Shown piece by piece: positions 16,701-24,551 of a stretch of DNA of 48,434 bases (position 1 is its first letter; each line of letters begins with the position of its first letter). The translations under genes were made by a program, and so were the position numbers. Under the pieces are notes generated by a model. The model was not told the DNA's origin and made no database searches. It saw only the letters and a list, made by a program, of their open reading frames with translations. This stretch comes from PXRE01 sp964435625 (GTDB lineage: Archaea > Halobacteriota > Halobacteria > Halobacteriales > PXRE01), in assembly GCA_964435625.1 (NCBI GenBank), contig CAYTAG010000002.1, positions 1 to 48,434 on the forward strand. The letters run 5' to 3'.

Positions 16701-16738
16701 CCATACCTTCTTCTTGTTATCAGTAGATCGGGGACAAA

Positions 16739-17965
16739 ATGGACGTAGACCACGATAGCACTTTGGTAACACCCGAACAACGAAGCTTCGAGGTGGTAGA
16801 AAGAAAAGGCCTTGGACATCCAGACACCCTAGCTGATGGCCTGGCAGAAATCATCTCTAGGGACTACGCTGCCTACTGCCTGGAGGAGTTCGGCGCCGTA
16901 CTCCATCACAACATTGACAAACTTTCCTTGATCGGGGGACTAACCGAAGTTGACTTCGGTGAAGGAAACGAGAGGGTTCCCCCCAAGGCAATTTTGAACG
17001 GTCGAATGAGTACCCGATTCGGAGACGAAGAGATCGACATAGAATCCCTGATGAGAGAGAGCGTTGACCGTTATCTCGACGATATACTGCCCTGCCTAGA
17101 CCGGGACGAGTCACTCGAGCTAATCATTCAGACGAACGACTATTCTCACAACCCACACTGGTACAGGCCCCGGGACCTTGACGACGTTCCGGACGCCGAA
17201 TTCCCCCAGGCCAACGATACATCTACCTGCGTAAGTTACTGGCCCCCTTCACCGGTCGAAGAAGCAGTACTCGGGATCGAATCCTTCTTCTACGACGAAA
17301 ACGTCGATCCCCGATTCGAATATATCGGCCAAGACATCAAAATAATGGCCATCCGTAACGAAGACGAGGTCGAATTTATTCTGGCAGTCCCGTTTATTTC
17401 GGAGGAAACGCCCGAGTTAGAGTTTTACGAGCAAAAAATAGAAGAATTCGAAGAGAGGTTAGAAGAATTGACTGAAGAGATAATGGATGGGAAATATAGA
17501 TCGAGTGTAACCATAAATAGTGAAGGCAGGTGGGAAGACGAATATTACATTCTAGCCACGGGTTCGTGCATAGAGGGAGGAGAAGAGGGAGTCGTTGGTC
17601 GAGGGAACCAGGCCCGTGGAACGATATCCGTCCAGCGACCTTCGTCAATGGAAGCTCCTCACGGGAAGAATCCCGTGTATCATGTGGGCAAAGTGTATCA
17701 GGTGATCAGCGATCATCTATCAAGGGCGATAGCGGAACGATTCGACTGTCGTTGTAACGTGACTATGACGAGCAAATTCGGTGATGACCTGTATGACCCA
17801 CAGAACGTGACGGTCGAGACGGATCGGGAGATAGATGAGACCGCCATAGAGAATCTGGTGGAGAGCACGTTGGAAGACGAAGACTGGACTGCGAAAATTG
17901 TCGAAGATGGGGTGCTCGTCCCCCGAAATAGAATAAAAGCGTTCAAGAAGAGGAAAAATATCTAA
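16739..17965 (+). CDS. archaeal-type S-adenosylmethionine synthetase (MAT), probably an extra copy
   Basis: A 408-residue homologue of archaeal methionine adenosyltransferase, which makes SAM from methionine and ATP and releases Pi and PPi. Recognisable landmarks are VERKGLGHPDTLADGLAEIISR (about 20-41), LHHNIDKLSLIGG (about 55-67), QANDTSTCVSYWPPSPVE (about 158-175), EYIGQDIKIMAIR, EGVVGRGNQARGTISVQRPSSMEAPHGKNPV (about 283-313) and the HVGKVYQV segment. The usual DTSFGVGFAP is DTSTCVSYWPP here and the central part has a glutamate-rich helix (EEFEERLEELTEEIM), so it is a divergent paralogue rather than the housekeeping copy. Codon use is far more AT-rich than the flanking core: bases 17401-17460 hold 25 G/C in 60, against 37 in 38701-38760. 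That suggests acquisition from a lower-GC archaeon. It has a single-gene promoter and neighbours that would use SAM. Confidence 0.88.
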   Translation: MDVDHDSTLVTPEQRSFEVVERKGLGHPDTLADGLAEIISRDYAAYCLEEFGAVLHHNIDKLSLIGGLTEVDFGEGNERVPPKAILNGRMSTRFGDEEIDIESLMRESVDRYLDDILPCLDRDESLELIIQTNDYSHNPHWYRPRDLDDVPDAEFPQANDTSTCVSYWPPSPVEEAVLGIESFFYDENVDPRFEYIGQDIKIMAIRNEDEVEFILAVPFISEETPELEFYEQKIEEFEERLEELTEEIMDGKYRSSVTINSEGRWEDEYYILATGSCIEGGEEGVVGRGNQARGTISVQRPSSMEAPHGKNPVYHVGKVYQVISDHLSRAIAERFDCRCNVTMTSKFGDDLYDPQNVTVETDREIDETAIENLVESTLEDEDWTAKIVEDGVLVPRNRIKAFKKRKNI

Positions 17966-18132
17966 AACTCGATCGGATACCAGGGATCCGGACCAGGGCT
18001 CGAACTCCGGAATAATCGGTACAGGTCTCCTTCCTGCGTGTCTTCTATGGGCGAAATGGAAGCCGGTGACACCGACCAGACAGTGGGCTGTCGCTCCCAC
18101 ACTCGTACGTGCAATCGGGCCTGGAGGTACGG

Positions 18133-18666
18133 TCAGGCGTAAAGCTCCTGGACGCGTTCCCGTCCATCGATCGCTTCGATCCGTTCGATGACGGCCGACG
18201 GCAAGTGAGCCTTCCACTCCTCGTTTTCAGCCATGGCTTCACGAATCTGGGTCGCACTAATGTCCCGTTGTTTTGGTTTTGTGCGGACCCGACGGCCCTG
18301 GTCCCGGAGTCGGTCTACCTTCACCTCGTGCCAGTCTTCGAGTACGTACACGAAATGAACACACGACTTCGGCGCGTAGTAGTCCCAGAGTTCCGGCCTG
18401 TTGATCGGGAACGGGCAGATTTCGACCGGAACGTCAATCGTCGAGTCGTCGACCGCCTCCCGAACCATCCGTAATCGCTCGAAGTACCGGAACGGGTTGG
18501 CTTCCGGGCAGTGCCGTTCCGAGTCTGCCCGCTCTTTTTCAGTGTGTGACGGATCGCTGTTCGTGATCCCCACGATGAGACGGTCCGCTACGTCGGCCGC
18601 CCACTTCACGTATTCGAGGTGCCCGTCGTGGAACGGCTGAAATCGACCGTGGACGTGACCGATCAT
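18133..18666 (-). CDS. NMN adenylyltransferase-like nucleotidyltransferase (NadM family)
   Basis: A 177-residue HIGH-superfamily nucleotidyltransferase. GRFQPFHDGHLEYVKWA at residues 7-23 holds the (H/T)xGH ATP-binding motif, GITNSDPSH follows at about 33-41, and ISATQIREAM at 136-145 is the ISxTxIR phosphate-binding motif. These are hallmarks of archaeal NMN adenylyltransferase, which makes NAD from NMN and ATP with release of PPi. The insert KERADSERHCPEANPFRYFERLRMV is normal for the family. It starts two bases after the stop of the SelD-like gene and is surely co-transcribed with it. Because a core NadM is expected elsewhere in a haloarchaeal genome, this copy may adenylylate a different phosphate ester in the accessory pathway. 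Confidence 0.82.
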   Translation of the reverse strand: MIGHVHGRFQPFHDGHLEYVKWAADVADRLIVGITNSDPSHTEKERADSERHCPEANPFRYFERLRMVREAVDDSTIDVPVEICPFPINRPELWDYYAPKSCVHFVYVLEDWHEVKVDRLRDQGRRVRTKPKQRDISATQIREAMAENEEWKAHLPSAVIERIEAIDGRERVQELYA

Positions 18667-18667
18667 G

Positions 18668-20053
18668 TTACGACAGATCCTCTATATACTGCTCGACCTC
18701 GAGATTCCCGTCGACCGAAATCGGTGCGCTGGCCGATTCCGTGTATTCTCCGACGACTGCCGGATCGGCCGGAGAGAGACCCAACAAGTCCTCCTTGAGG
18801 TTTCGAATCACAGTCGCGCTGGCGACGACGGCGATCGGTCCGTTCGTCTCGACCGTCACGTCCGGAACGGTCCAGCGTTGGCTGACGTGGTCGGTGATCG
18901 TCTCGCTCAACATCGGGATCTTCCGAATGTGGAACGTCAAATCGTTCGTCTCGGCCGGTTTCTGCAGGTCTCGAATCCCCGGTCCGGAGATGTCCGAGGT
19001 GTATTTGATGTGTTTCGACGGGTCGAACGACTCCTCCGGTCCCGGACAGTACCGAGCGAGCGCCCCGGCTACCGGTCGATTGTCGGTGGACAGTTCATGG
19101 AGCGCCGAGTCTTTCAGTTTCTCGGCTGAATCATCGATGCCGACGGTGTACATCGCAAGTCCACCGATTGGTCGGTGGAGCAATACCTGATCCCCCGGAG
19201 TAATCTGTCGCTCGAAGGTTGGCGGATCGTGGGAGATGCTCGCCGTCGCCGTCGCGCCGAACAACCAGCCGTAACCATCGTGTTCGAGAACGACACCTGG
19301 AAGCACCGTGACGTCGTTGGGTAGCGCACTCCCATACCATTCGTTTACCTCCTCGGGAGTTACGTCGTTCCCGGTCGTGACGACGACGATCGGTCTGATC
19401 GTCCGGTCCTCGTAGGCGCCGGCCGAGTAACAATCGTTGAGCGCGTGAAACGACGCAATCGCCGCCTGACGACGGACGGGTAACTCCGGAAACGCGTGGA
19501 TGATATCGACGTTGGCTACCATGTGCCCCTCCCGTCGTGGACCGACCGGTTCGAAGTGTTCGAACCACTGTACCATGCTGCTCGCTTCCGGAAGTTGGAC
19601 CGAGTGGCCCTTTCCGATCGTCACCGATCCGATCTCCCCCAGTGACTCGTAGATGTCGCCGACAGTGTCGAGAAACTGCTGTTCGCTCCCCCCGATGTCC
19701 GCATTCGCAAGTGTCGCCGTCAACGTCCACACGTGGCGGTCGGACTGTGGCATTTCGGTGGGTTCGCCGTTGCCGGCCTCGGCTTTCGCGACCGTGCGTC
19801 GATACTCATCGGTCAGAGGGAAGATGCCGACGTCGCCGGCTTCACCCAGTTCAACCCCCACTTCTCGAAGCCGTTCCGAGAGCTTTCGTCGGGCAGGGTA
19901 AATGACGTCCTCTAACGATATCTTCCCGCCACAGCCGCAGATAGAGTTAACCGCCTCGACGTCACGTTTTTCCGCTCCCGGCCCTAGGTTTGTATCGTTT
20001 ATCATGAATATTTTATAGAGGTAAGCTTGTTCTAACACCTTATTTATTTCCAT
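18668..20053 (-). CDS. SelD-like / AIR-synthase-related (PurM-fold) ATP-dependent protein
   Basis: A 461-residue protein resembling selenophosphate synthetase and other PurM-superfamily enzymes. SICGCGGKISLED at residues 38-50 matches the SelD N-terminal Cys-Gly-Cys-Lys region (Cys39, Cys41, Lys44). MVANVDIIHAFPELPVRRQAAIASFHALNDCYSAGA at about 202-237 matches the SelD segment with the metal-binding Asp followed by AAxNAxSDxYAMGG. ITPGDQVLLHRPIGGLAMY at about 313-331 matches the GDxLxLTKPLG motif. Selenophosphate synthetase converts ATP and selenide to selenophosphate, AMP and Pi. The protein carries an extra block (about 60-195) not typical of SelD, so substrate change is likely. The start may be the ATG at 20053 or that at 20005 (MINDTNLGPGAEKRD). 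It forms an operon with the NMNAT-like gene. Confidence 0.7.
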   Translation of the reverse strand: MEINKVLEQAYLYKIFMINDTNLGPGAEKRDVEAVNSICGCGGKISLEDVIYPARRKLSERLREVGVELGEAGDVGIFPLTDEYRRTVAKAEAGNGEPTEMPQSDRHVWTLTATLANADIGGSEQQFLDTVGDIYESLGEIGSVTIGKGHSVQLPEASSMVQWFEHFEPVGPRREGHMVANVDIIHAFPELPVRRQAAIASFHALNDCYSAGAYEDRTIRPIVVVTTGNDVTPEEVNEWYGSALPNDVTVLPGVVLEHDGYGWLFGATATASISHDPPTFERQITPGDQVLLHRPIGGLAMYTVGIDDSAEKLKDSALHELSTDNRPVAGALARYCPGPEESFDPSKHIKYTSDISGPGIRDLQKPAETNDLTFHIRKIPMLSETITDHVSQRWTVPDVTVETNGPIAVVASATVIRNLKEDLLGLSPADPAVVGEYTESASAPISVDGNLEVEQYIEDLS

Positions 20054-20391
20054 ATCACCGCATCATCAAGAGAAAAAGCAGCGGGATTTTCCCTCCAGCG
20101 ACCTTCTAAGTACCGAAACACCAAAAAGGGAAATTCGCGGTCGGTCCGGTTCGAAACAGATCCAGTACATACATCGAATCATTCAGTTGTCGTGTTCCGG
20201 GTGCTATTCCCCGTCGCCCAGCGCAGCCAGAATTGAAAATCAACTGCTCCCCGATCGAGAGACACCCCCTTTCCGCACCTGTATCCGCTGATTTCCACAT
20301 CGCTCCGGGATTTCGTCCCGGCGGCTGACCGGACCGGCCCAAGAGAGCGAAGACAGAACCCCTATTGGCGAAGATTTTGTACAGGACGGTG
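20054..20391. other. 338-bp divergent intergenic region
   Basis: Separates the SelD-like operon (minus) from the DHH gene (plus). No gene or repeat is seen. For the DHH gene AGGACGGTG just before its ATG is a weak Shine-Dalgarno. No clean TATA element stands out on either strand at the usual distance. Confidence 0.35.
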
Positions 20392-21315
20392 ATGAACTAT
20401 CAAGTCCTCGTTACCGGATACGAAGGGCCGGATTTAGATGGCGTTGCCTGTTCGGTAGCATATGCCGAGTTCCTGCGAACGAACGACGTCAGTGCTATCG
20501 CGGGAGCATTCGGAACGCCCCATCGGGAAGCGCAGTTCGTGATGGATCAAGTCGGAGTGAACATAAACTGGATCGGGGATTTAGACTCATCGTTTGAAGA
20601 AATACGGCTCGTCGACGCAAGTGACAAACGGGGAATTTCGGATCAAATCGAACCCTCCACGGTGACAGAGGTGATAGATCACAGAAAAGACTACGACCAG
20701 GATGCCTTTCCCAACGCGGAGTTACAAATCGAACTCGTGGGTGCTGCCGCCACCTTGATTGGAGAAAAATTCGAAGCCTCCAACGTGGTTCCCTCTGAGG
20801 AAATTGCAACCCTATTGTATACTGCAATCATATCGAACACGTTGAACCTTCAGGCAAACGTTACCACCGAGCGGGACGAACGGATGGTTTCGTGGCTGGC
20901 CGATATCGTTGATATTCCAGAAGACGTCACCGATCGTATGTTCGAGTACAAGTCAGATATCGACACCGGAAGGCTCGAAGCGGTATTCGAGAACGATTTT
21001 GCGATCATTTCGGAGAACGACGCCCGGATCGGTATCGTTCAATTGGAGATCGTCGAGGTAGAGGAGTTCGTTTGTCGACACCGGGGCGGGATCGAAGCGG
21101 CGCTGAAATCCATTCGCGATGAGAAAGAACTGGACGGGCTATTACTTGTGGGTGTAGACGTTCGAAAAGGCTACGACGTGTTGCTATCTCACGACGAAGA
21201 CGTGGTTGCCCCCCTCGAAAGAAGCCTCGACGTCAGTTTCAGCGATCACATCGCGATCACGGAGCGACCGATCATGCGGAAGGAACTGATCCCCGAGCTG
21301 AGGGATGCGTTGTGA
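20392..21315 (+). CDS. DHH-family phosphoesterase resembling family II inorganic pyrophosphatase, with altered metal ligands
   Basis: A 307-residue two-domain protein. The ATG at 20392 (MNYQVLVTGYEGPDLDG) is chosen over the TTG at 20365. The N-terminal DHH domain has GYEGPDLDG (Tyr10, Asp14, Asp16), LVDASD (Asp75) and VIDHRKDYD (Asp96, His97, Arg98), and then LLYTAIISNTLN (Asn149). The C-terminal part is DHHA2-like. In canonical Mn-dependent pyrophosphatases the corresponding ligands are His, Asp, Asp, Asp, His and Asp. Here the first His is Tyr and the last Asp is Asn, and DHH is DHR, the form I recall from the Prune exopolyphosphatase branch. It probably acts on a phosphoanhydride or phosphodiester other than plain PPi, or is a weak PPase. 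It is adjacent to ATP/PPi-type enzymes. Confidence 0.8.
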   Translation: MNYQVLVTGYEGPDLDGVACSVAYAEFLRTNDVSAIAGAFGTPHREAQFVMDQVGVNINWIGDLDSSFEEIRLVDASDKRGISDQIEPSTVTEVIDHRKDYDQDAFPNAELQIELVGAAATLIGEKFEASNVVPSEEIATLLYTAIISNTLNLQANVTTERDERMVSWLADIVDIPEDVTDRMFEYKSDIDTGRLEAVFENDFAIISENDARIGIVQLEIVEVEEFVCRHRGGIEAALKSIRDEKELDGLLLVGVDVRKGYDVLLSHDEDVVAPLERSLDVSFSDHIAITERPIMRKELIPELRDAL

Positions 21316-21795
21316 ACCCCGTACTCGATCCTGTCGCCGATCTCATTTTCATCGTCACATTTGGGTCAGATAGAGTCTCTTCGTGGTGATTGTGGAATCG
21401 TCGTTTCCTGATAGGACCCCGGACGAGTTCGAGCGCACGAACGACTGGGAACTGATCCCCGTCGAGGATAACTGGCACCGAATGCGGTCCCCCGCCGCGG
21501 CGAAATAGACGATTTCCACGAGAGGGGGCGTCCAGGTGGATGCGCAGGTAGCGGAGGACGGCGTGTTTTCAGCCGGTATCCCTGTTTTCGAGTGAACCGC
21601 GTAGTTGCACCAACGCGACGGTAAGCTTTCGAGGGATCGAAACCGTCTCTTCGACGAAGCCGAAGCGTGTTTGGGCTCAACAGCGCTCTCCCGCTTCAAC
21701 GCCGTCGTTCTGGCGACTCAGTCCGTGGATTCGACAGCGCTGTTCCGACTCACGTGTCCGGCTATCATCATCGCCCCGACCAGTTCGGACGGAGG
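21316..21795. other. 480-bp gap with decayed coding sequence
   Basis: A short plus-strand frame ending at the TAG at 21506-21508 reads FVVIVESSFPDRTPDEFER and ends RMRSPAAAK. It looks like the C-terminus of a real acidic protein with no surviving start. The minus strand also has a frame with coding-like texture near 21560-21690 (EETVSIPRKLTVALVQLRG). Both are interpreted as fragments of lost genes or transposases; neither family is recognised. Confidence 0.35.
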
Positions 21796-22695
21796 TTACT
21801 CGCCGTGTTGTCGGTGGATGAACGCCGCCATGTCGTCCATCGACCCGGTGATCCCGTAGCATCCAACCGTATCAACGAGTTCTTCGAGGAGCGTGATCCG
21901 CTTCGACGTTTCCGTCCGATCCTCGATGACCGGAGTAACACTTCGCGGCCCGTAGAGTAATGACAAGTGGTAGTGAGAGAAGTACGCGATCTGGTTGAAC
22001 AACTCCCAGAGCGCATCGATCCGGGAAAACTCCTCGACTCGGATTCGGTCGTCTATCGGGAGACGCATCACCGAGTAGATCGCCTCGATGTCCACCGGCC
22101 CGCGGACCTGTGTGAGGCCGAGTTCGTCGTGTGTACAGGTAATCCCCTTCTGCCAGAGACCGTCGTCGTCCTCCGGAGAGCCGGGAAGGTCGACGTCGAA
22201 ACTGTCGAACTCGTAGTACAGGGATCCTTTCTTGCAAAGGACGACCGGCTCGCCGGCGACGGCGCTCTCGGAATTGATCAGCGTCCGGTCTCCCGAAATG
22301 TAGCCTGCGTCGTACTGCTCACACAGCTCGAAGGCAGTCGTCGTCTTCCCGGCCGTCCCCGGCCCGGTAAGCAACACTGCTGACCCGTCAATCTCGACGG
22401 CCGCCGAGTGCATCGACATACAACCGTCCTCGAGGTACAGCCGTTCGAAAACCCGGGACAAGAATGCCAGCACGTCGGATACCACGTACTGTTCGGACTG
22501 CATCCTGAGTACCGAGCGATCCTCACCGACGACGACCTCGGGATCACCTCGATCGACTTCCACCGTGTAGTCCGGTGTTGCGTCGGTGACTCGCGTTACT
22601 CCGGGAATCTCTCGTTCGATCTTTGTCTCTATTTCCGACGCTGCCGACTCGACACCGCCTAACTGGACGACCGACCCATGTGACTCAAATTGCAT
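21796..22695 (-). CDS. HPr kinase/PEP carboxykinase-like small kinase
   Basis: A 299-residue protein from the ATG at 22695 (MQFESHGSVVQLGG). Residues about 1-85 form an N-terminal domain of the type found before stand-alone HPrK-like domains. LHSAAVEID-like sequence (CMSMHSAAVEIDGSAVLL, 92-109) leads into the P-loop GPGTAGKTTTA at 111-121, and ISGDRTLINSE follows as the counterpart of the ADD/DxxV segment. The C-terminal third is helical. HPrK homologues outside Gram-positive bacteria phosphorylate small molecules or peptides (for example free serine in archaea, or lasso-peptide serines). The substrate here is unknown. A phosphotransferase-system role is unlikely in this setting. It is divergent from the adenylate-kinase-like gene across a 159-bp promoter region. 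Confidence 0.78.
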   Translation of the reverse strand: MQFESHGSVVQLGGVESAASEIETKIEREIPGVTRVTDATPDYTVEVDRGDPEVVVGEDRSVLRMQSEQYVVSDVLAFLSRVFERLYLEDGCMSMHSAAVEIDGSAVLLTGPGTAGKTTTAFELCEQYDAGYISGDRTLINSESAVAGEPVVLCKKGSLYYEFDSFDVDLPGSPEDDDGLWQKGITCTHDELGLTQVRGPVDIEAIYSVMRLPIDDRIRVEEFSRIDALWELFNQIAYFSHYHLSLLYGPRSVTPVIEDRTETSKRITLLEELVDTVGCYGITGSMDDMAAFIHRQHGE

Positions 22696-22854
22696 TACTG
22701 TAACCAACAGTATGACCAGAATAGCTTATTGTTTTTGGTTAAAAGGACTGATGTTCAGATAAGTATCGAGGTGAGAAATAAAGGTACGTATAGCGATCTT
22801 CCAAGTAGAACATCCCATAAAACATATTTGAACATGCGCTCAATCCGCTTTCGA
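22696..22854. promoter_or_regulatory. divergent promoter region between the HPrK-like and adenylate-kinase-like genes
   Basis: On the minus strand AACAATAAGCTATT (about 22719-22732) is a TATA candidate for the HPrK-like gene. The inverted repeat ACTGT-AACCA-ACAGT (22697-22711) lies between it and the ATG. On the plus strand ATAAAACATA (about 22817-22826) is a TATA element placed correctly for a leaderless start at 22855. Confidence 0.45.
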
Positions 22855-23478
22855 ATGAGAGGAGTGATCTTCGGACCGCTCGGGGCTGGCAAGGGGATAC
22901 AGTGTCGGAAGCTCCAACGCCGGGAAGGGGTTACGCACGTCGAAACCGGGACGATCCTCCGGGAGAACAGGGAAATGGAGACGCCACACGGAACACCGAA
23001 GGAGTACATCGAAACGGGCAAGTACGTTCCTGACGAAGTGATCAACAGCATCGTGGGGCAGGTTCTCCCCAAAGAGAGTTCGTTCCTCCTCGACGGCTAT
23101 CCAAGGACGATGGAGCAGGTATCGCATCTATCTTCGATCACCGATCTGACGGTGATGATCTACATGCACGTGAGCGACGAGACGTCGATACATCGGCTCA
23201 CGAATCGGGAGATTTGTAGCTCGTGCGGCGAGTCCTACCACGAAGAATACAAACCGCCGGAGCGGGAGGGGTTCTGTGACTCTTGTGAGGCACCGCTGGT
23301 CGAACGAATCGACGACACCGAAGAGGTCATCCGCGACCGGATAGAGGTGTACAAGGAAAAGACGGTGCCAGTGATCGAACACTACTGGGAGCGACTCGAC
23401 GTGATCTGTATCGACGCCGAACGGCCACATGACGTCGTCTGGGAGGAGTTTTCTTCAGCAATCCGTCCATACCTGTAG
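22855..23478 (+). CDS. adenylate kinase-like protein with variant P-loop
   Basis: A 207-residue nucleoside monophosphate kinase of the Adk family, with the zinc-type LID. I start it at 22855 (MRGVIFGPLGAGKG) because a TATA element lies 29-38 bases before and the length then matches the family; frames extend upstream to 22690. The P-loop is GPLGAGKGIQ at 7-16, where Adk has GxPGxGKGTQ. Leu replaces Pro9 and Ile replaces Thr15, a residue near the phosphates. ETGTILREN, FLLDGYPRTMEQ (AMP/ATP-binding Arg) and the LID with CSSCGESYH and CDSCEAPL (four Cys) are kept, as is IRDRIEVYKEKT. It may recycle AMP produced by the SelD-like reaction or have a changed phosphoryl acceptor. It is an accessory paralogue in an AT-rich setting. 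Confidence 0.83.
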   Translation: MRGVIFGPLGAGKGIQCRKLQRREGVTHVETGTILRENREMETPHGTPKEYIETGKYVPDEVINSIVGQVLPKESSFLLDGYPRTMEQVSHLSSITDLTVMIYMHVSDETSIHRLTNREICSSCGESYHEEYKPPEREGFCDSCEAPLVERIDDTEEVIRDRIEVYKEKTVPVIEHYWERLDVICIDAERPHDVVWEEFSSAIRPYL

Positions 23479-23880
23479 CAACACCGAAAGTGCTCCACCG
23501 ATCGTAACCGCATGAAGGTACATAATCGGGCGTTCTCGGGGCTACCCGCGTCACGCTCCCGGCACTAACGAACGAGGTAACGATCTCGACGCCATCCGTA
23601 TCGCACCCAGGGCCCTCTGGCCGAAGTGAGTGCAACATCGAGATTCCCGCCTGCTCGCTGTGATACGTTCAATCGGTACCATTCTGTTCATAGACCTCCT
23701 ACCCTACCGTCCCTTCCAAGAACCCGATACGTAGCATTGCTGGTGGCCAGTAATGGGTCAAAATCGCCTTGGCTTCTCGACTCTCGCTCACATTAGACTG
23801 CCTCGGATCCACACTTGATGGTGGGTTAGAATCGAGGTTATTTTATGCCTTGACTGGTAAAAGTACCGTAGGTAATTGTT
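23479..23880. other. 402-bp gap with promoter only
   Basis: No gene is recognised; the plus-strand frame from 23769 is basic and runs into the next gene out of frame. GTTATTTTATG at about 23837-23847 is a TATA element for the methyltransferase gene, giving a leader of about 10 bases. Confidence 0.4.
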
Positions 23881-24510
23881 ATGACCGAAAAGCAAGGAAG
23901 TTGGGACGACTGGTACGAAAAGGTAGAGGGAGACGTAGATCCAGATGTCATCGAATTGAAAGATGTGCTGGACGAGGAGGATAAAAATCGCGTTCTGGAC
24001 GTCGGGTGTGGGGCTGGACGACATCTCTTGTATCTGGCTCAACACGGGTTCGAGGTGCGCGGTTTCGACTTCTCCGAATCGGCTATCGACGAGTTAGAGG
24101 AGACGTTAGACGACGTTGACTACGATGCGGACGTGAGAATGGCCGATTTTGCCGAGGATTTCCCCTACGAGGACGAATCGTTCGACGCCGCGTTCGGGAT
24201 CAGGTCTATCAACCACGCTGACCTTGAAACGATCAATCATGCTGTGGACGAGATGTTCCGGGTCTTGAAATCATCGGGGTTGATCTACGTCCAGGTCCCG
24301 ACGTACGAAAAACTGGAGAAACTGAAGGAAGCCGGGGAGGAGTTCGAGCAAGTCGAACCCGGAACGAACATCCCCCTGGAGGGCCCCGAAGAAGGGGTCC
24401 CACACCATAATTTCCGGCGGGAGGAAGTGCTGGAGGTCTTCTCCGACTTTGACCCCGAGGAGTTCGAAAAAAGAGGGGACCACTACTGTTTGCTAGCGAG
24501 GAAGCCCTGA
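23881..24510 (+). CDS. class I SAM-dependent methyltransferase
   Basis: A 209-residue soluble methyltransferase. Motif I is RVLDVGCGAGRHLLYLAQHG at about 37-56, the acidic end of strand 2 is VRGFDFSESAIDEL, motif II/III is VRMADFAEDFPYEDESFDAAFGIRSINH (about 95-122), and FRVLKSSGLIYVQVPTYEK follows. This is the UbiE/Methyltransf_11 type, which methylates small molecules on O, N or C. IRSINHADLETINHAVDEM has a His-containing acceptor loop. It is followed after 41 bases by the glycosyltransferase gene on the same strand, so the two are probably one transcript. A local SAM supply is suggested by the MAT gene 6 kb upstream. The substrate is unknown. Confidence 0.9.
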   Translation: MTEKQGSWDDWYEKVEGDVDPDVIELKDVLDEEDKNRVLDVGCGAGRHLLYLAQHGFEVRGFDFSESAIDELEETLDDVDYDADVRMADFAEDFPYEDESFDAAFGIRSINHADLETINHAVDEMFRVLKSSGLIYVQVPTYEKLEKLKEAGEEFEQVEPGTNIPLEGPEEGVPHHNFRREEVLEVFSDFDPEEFEKRGDHYCLLARKP

Positions 24511-24551
24511 GAACGACCATCTGAGAGCAAAACACCTCCTGGATTCGTCAC

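Larger units (their letters stand above)
16055..16738. other. gap with transposase relic and a TATA box for the MAT gene
   Basis: No intact gene. A 56-codon frame at 16171-16341 (begins MMTLGSESAAQLPTETSP) has no promoter or Shine-Dalgarno and is not recognised. An IS630-like transposase C-terminus lies at 16412-16558. TTTATAA at 16694-16700 would serve the SAM synthetase gene at 16739. Confidence 0.45.

Noticed and set aside
20010..20018. CTATAAAAT on the minus strand as the promoter of the SelD-like gene
   Set aside because: It lies only 5-13 bases before the ATG at 20005 and inside the frame from 20053; transcription from it would start inside the gene with no later start codon in place.
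21316..21795. An intact gene in the gap after the DHH gene
   Set aside because: Only tail-like fragments without starts on either strand; treated as decayed sequence.
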